Below are positions 26,744 to 35,898 of a stretch of DNA of 64,000 nucleotides, piece after piece. The position numbers were made by a program, and so were the translations under genes. The DNA lies in NCBI GenBank assembly GCA_905479495.1, contig CAJQMR010000012.1:56549-120548 (forward strand), written 5' to 3'. The notes beneath the pieces are model-generated. The model was not told the origin of the DNA and searched no databases. It was given only the letters and a program-made list of their open reading frames with translations. Numbering within the stretch: position 1 is the stretch's first letter; each line of letters starts with the position of its first letter. Origin of the DNA: an uncultured Anaerolineae bacterium (GTDB lineage: Bacteria; Chloroflexota; Anaerolineae; Promineifilales; Promineifilaceae).

Positions 26744-29200
26744 CTATTCGCCAATTTCTATCGTCTGCAACAGAACCCGATCCGTGAGGGCATCATTGAC
26801 CGGCAAAGCAAGGCGCAAACCATTGCCCGCATGGTACAGACCCATTTGCAGCGCATACGTTCCAGATGCCAGGTCGGCTGGCAAGGGAATAACGTGAAGT
26901 TGGGCAAACAAATCCCCGGTCTGAAGCCAACGCCCATTTACATCAAGGCCATCATGCTGGCTCACCAACTGTCCATCCTCATCCAACAAGTGAACAAAAA
27001 TTTTCAGATCATCGCCGGGCGGCTTCACCACCTGCCAAAAGCCAAGGAGCATCACGGACTCGTTTGTGGGAACCACCTGATAGCCCAATAAAGCAAATGT
27101 GTCGTCGAAAACGGCCGTTTCTGCCAAAGGAAGACGCTTTTCGGCCCAATCAGCTGCGCCCACCACAGCCTCTGGCGACCAGCCCAAATCGGTAGAAAAC
27201 GTTTCTCCCGAAAGAATTTGCGCAACGGAAAAATCAGGCCATGCAAATAAAGCGTAGCGCCATGTCTGCTCATCCAGCATCTGGCTGCCATTTAAAACCG
27301 GTCCAGCCTCTGGATACAGCGCCGTTAGCAGAGGATTATCTGGCAAATGTCCCTCCCCAACGGCCGTCCACACCACGTCACTTCCCCCCACAGACCATAA
27401 CAAACTGGTGCGGGCATCAAACCAGCGCGACTGAACATCATTTGAGGCAAAAGCCGCCACATAATCCTCTGGCGCAATCATTGCCGGACCAATACCAGAC
27501 AACCCCAATCCTACCGCCGGCCCGGTTGGCAGCACGTCATAAACAAACAGGGAATAACCAATGCGGTCTGTTGGTGCCTGATCCTGAAACCAGGCAAAGC
27601 GAGATTGATTTTTGAGATAAACGCCTTGCAGTTGGGTGGCGCTCAAGACGTAGGTTCCGGGGGCAGGGACTGGTGGATAAAACGGGTCGGTGAGTGGATC
27701 TTCTCGACCCTGGGGCCAGATGGGCATGGGACGGCCGTTTGCAATACCATAAGCCTCCAGCGGTGCCGTTCCCAACCAGGCCACCTGATACGGTTCCGCC
27801 AAATGCTGCTTCTCGTATGCCGCCAACGCAATCAAATCTTGCCCCCAGTCCAGATTGGAATCAACCAGCCACTGCCAGCCATTGGCTGGTCCGCCAATTA
27901 AGATATTGAAATAGGCCAGGTAGTTGGGCTGGATCGCCAGTGAGGCAGCAAATAAACTTAGCAGAGCTATTCCCAGGCCAAAACGTAAAACTTTCGGCCG
28001 CATTTTACCTTTTGTCTTGTCCTGAGGGGCCAACAGCGTAAAAACATTCCCAGAAAGAACCAACAGAAGCGGCAAGGCAGGCAGCAGATACCGGTACCCA
28101 ATATTCACGTGGCTCACAAAGCCCGAGCCAAAAATGGCGGCTACCGGCAGCAACAGCCAAACTGAGGCCCACGAAGGCCAGCCGCGCAGCCGCAGCGCCA
28201 AAATCACTCCCCAGCCAACCAGCAGCAGCGTAGCCAGCGGCGTTTTGAGGAGAAAGGTCAAGGGAAAGTAATACCACCAGCCTTCCCTGGACAGCTGCCC
28301 ATGCAGAAAAGCGCTGTGGCCAGAAAACTGGTGTTCTTGTTGCAGCTGAAAATCTTTAAGCAAAGCAGGCCATTGAAAGCGGTAGAGACTGAGAAAAATG
28401 ACAACGCCAACCACCACCCAAATTGCAATAACAGAAAATTCTTTAATCCATACACGCCAAGAAGAATGTTGCATCACGTTGCGATAAAGAATGAGTAAAA
28501 ACAATGCAGGAATAAAAATAACGGCCGTAAACTTTGCGGCAAAAGCCAGACCAAGCGCTACCGTCGCTGCGCCAAATAAAGAGTAGGGTCGAGCTTCCCC
28601 CTGCTGCCAATAACGCCAAACAAAATACACGGCCAGCAGCAAAAAAAAGGCAATCCCCAAATCAGTTGTGGCCAAAGCCCCATGCGCCAGGATATTTGGG
28701 TCTAGGCTCAGCAGGGTAAGGGCCAGCAAACCAGCACCCAAGCTACCAAACAGTTGCCCTGAGAAGCGGCAAACCATCGCTCCCAACAGCAGCGTCAACA
28801 ACATAATTACCCATCTGGCCGTCCATAAAAGCGGCAAACCATTGCTATTGACCTGCCAAACAAAAGCCTGGCTAATAGTCAGCCAATCCTGAAAAATTGC
28901 AGTGGTCTCAAACTGGGGCAAAACTGGATGGAACAGTAGTTGAACAGGCAACCCCATTAAAGCATTGATGAGCGGCGGATTTTGCACGACGCTGTACAGT
29001 CTTGCTTTTTGCCAAAAAAGCACTCCGTGCAGCAAATGTAGGCTCTCATCAAACGTCACCGATTGCCGATTGGCGGCATCTAGCAAACGGCCCCACAGCA
29101 GCAAGAGCAAGCCAACAACCATTAAGCGGAAGAGCAGACGGGGGGAGAGAAACGGCCGTTTTTGCCCAACATTCTTTAGCACAGGTGATTTTCGAGACAC
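26744..29200 (-). CDS. GT39-like GT-C glycosyltransferase with C-terminal beta module
   Basis: This 818-residue protein is read from a GTG at 29200. The first outer loop has TFDES with D51-E52, the GT-C acidic pair. Other marks are DPNILAHGALATTDLG and DSNLDWGQDL, which two paralogues here also carry (41751-44144 and 47818-49497). About ten membrane helices are followed by a long outer region. The last 125 residues are the shared module: LLGYQV, GFW, FVHLLDEDG, LVSQHD and LPADLASGTY. It is the first gene of the minus-strand glycan cluster. The probable reaction is transfer of a sugar from polyprenyl phosphate to an outer-face acceptor. Confidence 0.8.
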   Translation of the reverse strand: MSRKSPVLKNVGQKRPFLSPRLLFRLMVVGLLLLLWGRLLDAANRQSVTFDESLHLLHGVLFWQKARLYSVVQNPPLINALMGLPVQLLFHPVLPQFETTAIFQDWLTISQAFVWQVNSNGLPLLWTARWVIMLLTLLLGAMVCRFSGQLFGSLGAGLLALTLLSLDPNILAHGALATTDLGIAFFLLLAVYFVWRYWQQGEARPYSLFGAATVALGLAFAAKFTAVIFIPALFLLILYRNVMQHSSWRVWIKEFSVIAIWVVVGVVIFLSLYRFQWPALLKDFQLQQEHQFSGHSAFLHGQLSREGWWYYFPLTFLLKTPLATLLLVGWGVILALRLRGWPSWASVWLLLPVAAIFGSGFVSHVNIGYRYLLPALPLLLVLSGNVFTLLAPQDKTKGKMRPKVLRFGLGIALLSLFAASLAIQPNYLAYFNILIGGPANGWQWLVDSNLDWGQDLIALAAYEKQHLAEPYQVAWLGTAPLEAYGIANGRPMPIWPQGREDPLTDPFYPPVPAPGTYVLSATQLQGVYLKNQSRFAWFQDQAPTDRIGYSLFVYDVLPTGPAVGLGLSGIGPAMIAPEDYVAAFASNDVQSRWFDARTSLLWSVGGSDVVWTAVGEGHLPDNPLLTALYPEAGPVLNGSQMLDEQTWRYALFAWPDFSVAQILSGETFSTDLGWSPEAVVGAADWAEKRLPLAETAVFDDTFALLGYQVVPTNESVMLLGFWQVVKPPGDDLKIFVHLLDEDGQLVSQHDGLDVNGRWLQTGDLFAQLHVIPLPADLASGTYALQMGLYHAGNGLRLALPVNDALTDRVLLQTIEIGE

Positions 29201-29407
29201 TCAGGTATACATCCTTCTGCCATTCCTAAAGCAAAACAACGAATTTTATCAAAAGTCAATCATATAGGTAAAACAGCGATTAATGTAAAGATCTTTGCAA
29301 TGTATAAAGCGTCATCTGTTGGAATTGACAAGAAAGAAGAGATGGCTAGACTTAGCAATTTTGTATGGGCATGCTCAAATCTTTTACTTACATAAGGAAC
29401 CTTTTTC
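29201..29407. other. divergent intergenic region, AT-rich
   Basis: This 207 bp gap separates two divergent genes and is richer in A and T than its surroundings. It contains a likely promoter at 29325-29352 for the beta-propeller gene and no octamers. No small gene was recognised. Confidence 0.45.
29325..29352 (+). promoter_or_regulatory. possible sigma70-type promoter
   Basis: TTGACA at 29325-29330 is followed after 16 bases by TAGACT at 29347-29352. Transcription would begin near 29359, about 50 bases before the beta-propeller start codon. Confidence 0.4.
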
Positions 29408-30679
29408 ATGAAAAGCTTGTCTTCTTTTCTAAAGCATTCTAAAAAAACATTGTTAATCCTCTTCCTCCTAACCATTCCGCTACTTCTTCTCATTACTCTT
29501 TCTACCTTCAGCCAAACAAACCGTATTCAAGCACAACCCACTGGTTCAACAGATACATCTCTTTATCTACCGCTCATTTATAACCCTGTTGTCTATCTGC
29601 CTCCGGAATTTGTGTCCAAAATCGACTTACCTGGCGCGAAATGTCCCCACGAAATTGGTGTGAATCCCATCACGGGTATTGCTTACGTTGCCAACCACGA
29701 GAGCGCCAATGTCTCTCTGCTAAAAGATGGGGCATTCATTAGCACGATCTCCACTGGCGAATGGCCAACACTTGTCAGTTCTTCATCGATAGATAATCAG
29801 AGCTTTGTCACCAATCTGCACGGCGGCGTTTCCCGCTTCCAAGGTACACAGTTTGTAGGCACCATTCAAGCTGCTCCGGCGACGCCCGGTGCTTACTTTG
29901 AACCATTTTCTGCGGCTTACAATCCTGTAAACGGATATACCTATATCGCCTATTTGGGTGGTGGTGGTGTGGTCCAGGTAGTCGATGGCACCCAGCAAGT
30001 TGCCAATATTCCTCTGGGAAAGGGCTGGATATTAGACGTTGAAGTAGACCCAGTCACCGGGTTAGTCTACGTAAGCAATTGGGAGCAAGGGTTTCTTTTC
30101 ATCATTGAAGACACCACTGTTATCGACAGTTTTCAGATTGGCTGGGGGCCAGACCAAATGGCATTAGATGAAGTTGGTCGGTATCTGTATATAGCCCATT
30201 CTTCACCAAACAGTCAATATCCCCAGAACATTTCAATCACTAATTTAGACAATAATCAGGTAACGTCAATTACAACGAGCAAACTTTCACGCCGCGTAGC
30301 AATAGATAGAACACGTGGGCTTGCCTATTTCACGAACCCCAAGCAAAACACAGTTTCGATCGTGCGTGGCTCCAGCCTTCTTAGTAATTTGCCGACTGGC
30401 GACTATCCGTGGGGTGTGGCGGTGCATGAGGATTCTGGTTATGCCTTTGTCACTAACAAGGAAAGCAACACGGTCACTGTGCTGCTCGAGGGCAAAGTGG
30501 TAGAGACTCTGCCCGCAGGGAACGTCCCTCTGGGCGTAGCTACGGACCCAATCTCACGGTATGTTTACGTGGTTAATGAAAATTCCCATGAGTACTGCGA
30601 TGAAGTAGATCGATGCTTCAAAGATTGCCTAACCCCAGCATCCGTTTCGGTTTATCGCATTCCCATTAAGGGCGAGTAA
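29408..30679 (+). CDS. secreted YVTN/YncE-type beta-propeller protein
   Basis: This 423-residue protein starts at an ATG with AAGGA ten bases upstream. A signal peptide or anchor covers residues 1-40. LYLPLIYNP follows near 52-60, a motif also seen in other secreted proteins here. Residues 70-415 hold about seven blades with repeated cores such as GIAYVANHESANVSLL, GLVYVSNWEQG, GYAFVTNKESNTVTVL and RYVYVVNENS, the YVTN-type propeller. A late CDEVDRCFKDC region has three cysteines that could form a disulfide. It has no ACGGCCGT octamer, unlike nearby genes. The likely role is binding a surface partner; an enzymatic role is not supported. Confidence 0.75.
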   Translation: MKSLSSFLKHSKKTLLILFLLTIPLLLLITLSTFSQTNRIQAQPTGSTDTSLYLPLIYNPVVYLPPEFVSKIDLPGAKCPHEIGVNPITGIAYVANHESANVSLLKDGAFISTISTGEWPTLVSSSSIDNQSFVTNLHGGVSRFQGTQFVGTIQAAPATPGAYFEPFSAAYNPVNGYTYIAYLGGGGVVQVVDGTQQVANIPLGKGWILDVEVDPVTGLVYVSNWEQGFLFIIEDTTVIDSFQIGWGPDQMALDEVGRYLYIAHSSPNSQYPQNISITNLDNNQVTSITTSKLSRRVAIDRTRGLAYFTNPKQNTVSIVRGSSLLSNLPTGDYPWGVAVHEDSGYAFVTNKESNTVTVLLEGKVVETLPAGNVPLGVATDPISRYVYVVNENSHEYCDEVDRCFKDCLTPASVSVYRIPIKGE

Positions 30680-30717
30680 AAAGTACTGAAGCTTTCGGAT
30701 TTTATGGAGCTTTGAGC

Positions 30718-30766
30718 GATGCCTGAAACGTGAATGACTTTTGGTCAAGCCTACGTTTCAGGCATC
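30718..30766. terminator. hairpin between convergent genes
   Basis: GATGCCTGAAACGT at 30718-30731 pairs perfectly with 30753-30766 across a 21 base loop. It lies between the propeller gene and the minus-strand GT-C gene and overlaps the latter's stop. It belongs to the GAAACGT hairpin family and may work as a bidirectional terminator. Confidence 0.5.
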
Positions 30767-32942
30767 ACCTGTTTAGCTGAAGCAGTATCTGGTCTGTTTG
30801 GGAAACGGCCGTTTCCCCTACAATCTCGCCTACCACAGGCAATCGACCCAGCGTATCCAAACGATACAAACCAATGCCAATTTGCGTCGGCTGGGCATCT
30901 GGCGGAAATGTGAAATTTGCTTCATCAACGACAACCTCCCCTACGTCCCAAATTGAAGTAGGATACCGACCACCTTGAGGTTGTGCATCCTGTTGCGCAA
31001 TTAAATCCCCATTCTCATCCAGTAAATGCACAAAAATAGTGAAATCTTCAGCAATAGGCTGCAACGCTTGCCAGTGCGTTTTCAAGCGGAGACTGCCTGC
31101 CTCTATTTGTAAATCGTAACCCAGCAAGACTATCTGGTCAGCATAGTTACCGCGGACAGGGTATGGAGACACAGGTATTGCCGTTTCCCCCGCAGCAATT
31201 TTAAGGTAGCCCAGCTCAGTCACTTCATCATTCAGGAAGTAGACCAACCGTGCCCGCATTGGCAAAATGTCTGGCGGTACCGTAAGAGGCACTGTAACCG
31301 AAACTGGCTCATCAGCAGACCAAGAAAGATTAGAAACGGCCGTATCCAACAAGGAGCCTCTCCAGTCCAGCAATGCTATCTCGCCTACGGCCGTTCCGTC
31401 ACCCTCCCCATAGCCGCCCAGCGACACCATAAAGGAATCTCCTGGTCCCACAACTAAAGGAAATTCAACCGCTTCGATGAAAAAACCATCAGACGCAAGC
31501 TGGCAAACTCTGTCCCATTTAGCAGGTGGGGTGTAAAGAGCGGGTCGGGCAAACGCGTGATCCAACTGCATCAGGCTGACCATAGCCAAAACCAATAAGC
31601 CAACCGTGGGCAAAACGCCAATGACTCTTGTGAGCCATGAACGGCCCGTCTGTCTGGACAAAAATACGGTGAAACGCCACCAGCCCAACGCCAGCAAGGC
31701 GGCAATCGGTGCGGCAGCAGCATAGGCCAAACGGCCCTGATAACCCGACCAGTTAATCGTCTGGATGTAGCGCAGCAGAGACGTATAAATGGCAGCCACG
31801 GCCAGGCCGTTAAACAAAACGGCCGTTACGCCTGGAGAACGATGAATAAAAGAAAACAATCCAGTAAATTTTGTTTTGCGTGTTTGCCTGAACCAATCAA
31901 ACAATAGCAGCAGCAGTCCTATCAATGCCACAAACATCCCCGCAGCCAACACGCCGTACACCCATCCCGCCGTTTGCACCTTCAACCAACCAAACCAGGC
32001 CCAGTATGATTGAAAATGGATCGCGACAAAGTCACCCAAATCGGCCAACGATAGCATTGAGGTGCGCAATACCTCCGACCCTTTGGCTTGCAAATGCACA
32101 CCCCAGGCTAGCGGATCGCCGTAAAGTTGGCTGGCACGAACGTACCACCAGCCAGCAATGATAGTGGGCAGCCCGATAACCACCATGCCATATTGCCATG
32201 CTTGTTTGATACGGCCGTTCTCCACACGAATCAAAACAGCCAGCAACGGCAACGGCCAAAACGCAATCAGCGCAAATTTGGTTAACAGCCCCAACCCCAG
32301 CAAGGCACCCAACCCCACAAAACGCTTCAGCGAAGGAGCCTGAACGGTGGCAATCGAAAAATAAACCAGGGCCGCACCGATAACGGCCGTTAACACATCA
32401 TTATTCACACTGGCCGTCATAAAAATAAACTGCGGATTAAATGCCAGAATGCTCGCTGCCAGCAGCCCCAGATGCCTACCAGCAAAACGCATTTGCTGCC
32501 CCAAACCATAGGCCAGCCCAATCGTCAGTGCACCTAAAGCAACAGACACCAACCTAGCTACGCGAAAAGCTAAATAATCGGCGGCAAAAGGATATCGCTC
32601 GGCTGGTTCATGCAAATAAAAATGGGCGCGCCCCCCATCATGAGGGTCAAAAGTAAAGCAGGCGTTCAGGGGCAAATCGGCCGAGGCAGTCATGGGGAAC
32701 GGTGCGGTGACCATCGCATTCAGTAAATAGAAGAGAGGCGGCTGGTTAGCTTCCATCGTGTCGTTGTCCGTCGCAACAGGCTGCATAACAGGAAAAGCGT
32801 GCTGTTCAACCAGATGGCGTACATACAGAAAATGATCCACTTCATCAGGTGCCTCACCCAAGGGAACCACCCAGGAATACGCGATTCCCAACACCGCGTA
32901 AGAGACTAAGATCAACAACAACCAGCGTTTCTCGTGCCTCAT
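30765..32942 (-). CDS. DUF2142-like GT-C glycosyltransferase with C-terminal beta module
   Basis: This is a 725-residue protein. I choose the ATG at 32942 because it overlaps the TGA of the YfhO gene (ATGA) and is followed at once by a membrane helix; longer in-frame starts exist at 32960 and 33020. The first outer loop has APDEVDH with D33-E34, the GT-C acidic pair. About ten helices follow, then an outer beta region (about 490-590). The last 125 residues are the shared module: LLGYDL, THW, FVHLLDENG, LIAQQDAQP and GIGLYRL. The probable reaction is sugar transfer on the outer face. Coupling with the YfhO gene suggests the two work on one glycan. Confidence 0.75.
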   Translation of the reverse strand: MRHEKRWLLLILVSYAVLGIAYSWVVPLGEAPDEVDHFLYVRHLVEQHAFPVMQPVATDNDTMEANQPPLFYLLNAMVTAPFPMTASADLPLNACFTFDPHDGGRAHFYLHEPAERYPFAADYLAFRVARLVSVALGALTIGLAYGLGQQMRFAGRHLGLLAASILAFNPQFIFMTASVNNDVLTAVIGAALVYFSIATVQAPSLKRFVGLGALLGLGLLTKFALIAFWPLPLLAVLIRVENGRIKQAWQYGMVVIGLPTIIAGWWYVRASQLYGDPLAWGVHLQAKGSEVLRTSMLSLADLGDFVAIHFQSYWAWFGWLKVQTAGWVYGVLAAGMFVALIGLLLLLFDWFRQTRKTKFTGLFSFIHRSPGVTAVLFNGLAVAAIYTSLLRYIQTINWSGYQGRLAYAAAAPIAALLALGWWRFTVFLSRQTGRSWLTRVIGVLPTVGLLVLAMVSLMQLDHAFARPALYTPPAKWDRVCQLASDGFFIEAVEFPLVVGPGDSFMVSLGGYGEGDGTAVGEIALLDWRGSLLDTAVSNLSWSADEPVSVTVPLTVPPDILPMRARLVYFLNDEVTELGYLKIAAGETAIPVSPYPVRGNYADQIVLLGYDLQIEAGSLRLKTHWQALQPIAEDFTIFVHLLDENGDLIAQQDAQPQGGRYPTSIWDVGEVVVDEANFTFPPDAQPTQIGIGLYRLDTLGRLPVVGEIVGETAVSQTDQILLQLNR

Positions 32943-35680
32943 CTGCGGCTTCTCACCCATCCCCAACCCATAACAATGATTGCCAGCAACATGGCTAAAC
33001 CGGAAACGGCCGTTCCCCATATAAAATCTTGTGGCAAAAACGAAAATGTCACCGAATGGTCGCCTGCTGGCACATACACAGCCCGCACCAGGCTGTTGGC
33101 CCGGTACAGCGGCGTATCCTCACCATCAATCGTTGCCCGCCAACCAGGATAATACGTGTCAGCCAATACCACAAAACCAGCATCGTCTAACGCCACATCA
33201 AGCACCACCTCGTTTAAATCATATTGGGTGATAGTGACGTTGCTGGCAGGGGAAACGGCCGTCTCCCAACGCGGCGGGTCTACGGTGTCGGCAGTTTCCA
33301 ACACAACTATTCCCGCCAATGATTCAGCCTGCTGCTGTACCAATGCCAATGCTTCCGCTTCATTTGCGGCTGGGATGGCTTTAGGCACCACGTACGCTCG
33401 AGGGAAAAAGCCCTCATTCAGGTAAATACGCGTTTTGCCATTTTCCTGCATCAACTGCGGACGAGGCAAATAGTAGCTACGAAAAGCCAGGCCATCGACG
33501 GTGCTGCCAATCTCAGCCTGGCCCGTCCCGGCAAAAGATACCGCAAATAAAAAGTCGCGGCCCCATTCAGAGGGAAAGGCAGCAAAAAAGAAGCTGACCC
33601 ACTCATTTTCCTGCGGCTGAACAAGCTGCCAATCAGCATGGGCAAACTCTTGCCCACCATCAGCAGACAAAACGCGCACGGTAACCACACCTGTCGCCCC
33701 CTGAGAAACTCGCAGCGGCACATCCAGGCGGTGCAATCCCGCATCCGGCACGCTAAACGGCCGTGTCAACGGCGTATCGGCCATCACCGGCAGCCATTGC
33801 GTAACATCTTCTTCCGCCTGCCCTAACACAGATTGATCCTGATACCAGTCACTAATCGTAACCACATATTTCACGTTCAACGCATCAATCAACGGCGAAT
33901 CCAGCCCCCGAAGTGGCATCAGCTCACGCTCAAAGTAGATGGCTTCACCGCCTTCAGCCGCCTGCACATAGTTCACCACATTTTGCAGAATGGCTGGTTC
34001 ATAGCCGCTCATGTTTTGCAGGCGAGCCTGCAAAGCGGTGTTAGGTGGATAGGCTACACCCTCTGGCAAAGTGGTTATACGAAATTGACCGGGATCATTG
34101 TGCAGGAATTCGGCCGTTTCTGTCGCTGGGTACAAATCCGCAACATCCCCAATCGTGTTGTAATCGTAACCCAGCCAAAACAGCTCCAACACAACCCACC
34201 CTGCAACCAACGCCGCAAAACCTACAGGACGCAGCCGACTTGGCCCCAACCATAGCAGCCACACACAAACCAGCAAAGAAAGACCAAACCAAAGCAGATC
34301 TGATCGCAAAACATCTAAATCGGGTTGATACCGCCAAATAAACCAAGCCAAAATCCCTAACAAAACCAAGGCAATGGCCACGGCCGTTTGCCGCACAGTT
34401 CGCCAATTAATCCCTGCCGCCAGCAACCCATCCAAACCGATGGCACTCAAAGCAGCCAGACAAAACAGCAGCACCGTCATCGCCCGACTGGGCCAAAGCC
34501 CATTGAACACGGGCAGTATGTAAAGCAAGCCATAGGCTGGCGTCCCTAGTGCCCAGAGCAGCCCCAGCCCACCCCAAACTGCAAAAAAGCGAGTGATTCG
34601 GTCACGCCGCAGCCAAATAGCCAGAATGCCTAAAAACAGTGGCAATAGCCCTACGTAAAACGTTGTCTCGTTATAATTGGTTGGCCCCCACCAATTTTGG
34701 GCCAGGGGTGTACCAAAAAAGTCCGGCACCAGGGCCACCACCGCCGAAGATTTTAGGCCCAGGCTCAACGACTCCCTAAAGGTGAACGCATCTCGGTGTC
34801 CGCGCAACAAATAGTTGAAGGCAGGCAGCACCTGAACCAGACTCAAGGCCACGCCGAGGCTCAGCACAAACACGGCCGTTCCCCCGATTACCCTGCCACG
34901 CTGCCATTCCTTTTGACGAACGGCCGTCCACAATAAGGGCCACCACCGCCAAAGCAGATACAAAACGGCCGTCATGCTGCCGTACAGCGTCCAGTTCCAA
35001 TGCCCGCCCAACCAAGGAATGGCAAAAGCCACACCTGCGCCAGCAGCGTCCAAGGCCGTCGCCCAAAATCCGGCCTTAGCCATCGATTCGTTAGGCATTG
35101 CTTCCCATTTTTGAGCGATCCGCTCCATAAACAAAAGTTGCAGCGGCAGCCAGATAATGGCCGCATGCACTACCTGCCACTCTAGCCAGACAATCATCAT
35201 GCCATTGAATAGGAAAACGGCCGTGCCCACCCAGGCCGCCACGCGCCGCAGCCGCAGTTGGCGCAAGAAGGCAAACATGAAGGCCGCGCCCAAAAACAAT
35301 TGAGCAAAGATGACACCATCAACGGCCGTCGTGGCAGGCAACAAGTAATAAAAAAAGGACAGCGGATAAAACAAACCAGCCTGTGTATTGTAGGTCAGCG
35401 GATAACCACCCAGCACATAAGGATTCCACAGCGGCAGCTTGCCCAACTTCACCTGTTCCGCCACAAATGCCTTAACTGGGAAAATATAATCGACGACATC
35501 GGTAATAAGGGGGTTGTGAACATCAACGACCTGGTTTGGCTGCTGCCACGGTGGCCATGCCTTCACCACTATATCCAGCGGCAGCAGCACCTTGCCCGCT
35601 AGCAGCGCCGGGGCCAGAAAAAGGCAGATGAGCAACAAAAAGCCCAGCCAGGGCCAAAACATTCTAAGGGTTCTTTTCAT
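32939..35680 (-). CDS. large YfhO-family polytopic membrane protein
   Basis: At 913 residues this is the largest protein of the window. The first loop holds LPLDIVVKAWPPWQQ, and later GKLPLWNPYVLGGYPLTYNTQAGLFYP-like sequence, typical of YfhO. About twelve helices are followed by a large outer domain, ending with YPGWRATIDGEDTP, AGDHSVTFSF and a final helix. The domain order equals that of the protein at 9252-11486, a paralogue. It is the first gene of a two-gene unit with the GT-C gene at 30765. The likely role is glycosylation of a surface polymer; the substrate is unknown. Confidence 0.75.
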   Translation of the reverse strand: MKRTLRMFWPWLGFLLLICLFLAPALLAGKVLLPLDIVVKAWPPWQQPNQVVDVHNPLITDVVDYIFPVKAFVAEQVKLGKLPLWNPYVLGGYPLTYNTQAGLFYPLSFFYYLLPATTAVDGVIFAQLFLGAAFMFAFLRQLRLRRVAAWVGTAVFLFNGMMIVWLEWQVVHAAIIWLPLQLLFMERIAQKWEAMPNESMAKAGFWATALDAAGAGVAFAIPWLGGHWNWTLYGSMTAVLYLLWRWWPLLWTAVRQKEWQRGRVIGGTAVFVLSLGVALSLVQVLPAFNYLLRGHRDAFTFRESLSLGLKSSAVVALVPDFFGTPLAQNWWGPTNYNETTFYVGLLPLFLGILAIWLRRDRITRFFAVWGGLGLLWALGTPAYGLLYILPVFNGLWPSRAMTVLLFCLAALSAIGLDGLLAAGINWRTVRQTAVAIALVLLGILAWFIWRYQPDLDVLRSDLLWFGLSLLVCVWLLWLGPSRLRPVGFAALVAGWVVLELFWLGYDYNTIGDVADLYPATETAEFLHNDPGQFRITTLPEGVAYPPNTALQARLQNMSGYEPAILQNVVNYVQAAEGGEAIYFERELMPLRGLDSPLIDALNVKYVVTISDWYQDQSVLGQAEEDVTQWLPVMADTPLTRPFSVPDAGLHRLDVPLRVSQGATGVVTVRVLSADGGQEFAHADWQLVQPQENEWVSFFFAAFPSEWGRDFLFAVSFAGTGQAEIGSTVDGLAFRSYYLPRPQLMQENGKTRIYLNEGFFPRAYVVPKAIPAANEAEALALVQQQAESLAGIVVLETADTVDPPRWETAVSPASNVTITQYDLNEVVLDVALDDAGFVVLADTYYPGWRATIDGEDTPLYRANSLVRAVYVPAGDHSVTFSFLPQDFIWGTAVSGLAMLLAIIVMGWGWVRSRR

Positions 35681-35898
35681 ACGATTCTCAATCGGGTGGC
35701 GACTGTATCATGCCTATGCCAAATTGGCGACTGCTTTTTTTACGCGCTATAAGTTATCTGCGATGCATGAGACGTAATCAGAGACAAATCATGTTTCAAA
35801 CACCATGCAGTACGACCGATAAATACCCTGAATTCCCAAAGATATGGTAACATTCTCTAAGCCGAGCTTTGTCGGGACAAGCTCGGCTTTTATATGCT
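35681..35898. other. divergent intergenic region
   Basis: This 218 bp gap between the divergent YfhO and GT-C genes should hold both promoters. It has a decayed GAAACGT-type repeat near 35763-35803 and a hairpin at 35859-35891. No clear promoter pair was assigned. Confidence 0.4.
35859..35891. repeat. hairpin next to a start codon
   Basis: AAGCCGAGCTT pairs with AAGCTCGGCTT and is followed by TTT on the plus strand. It ends about eight bases before the ATG of the plus-strand GT-C gene, where it could affect translation, or end transcription entering from upstream. Confidence 0.5.
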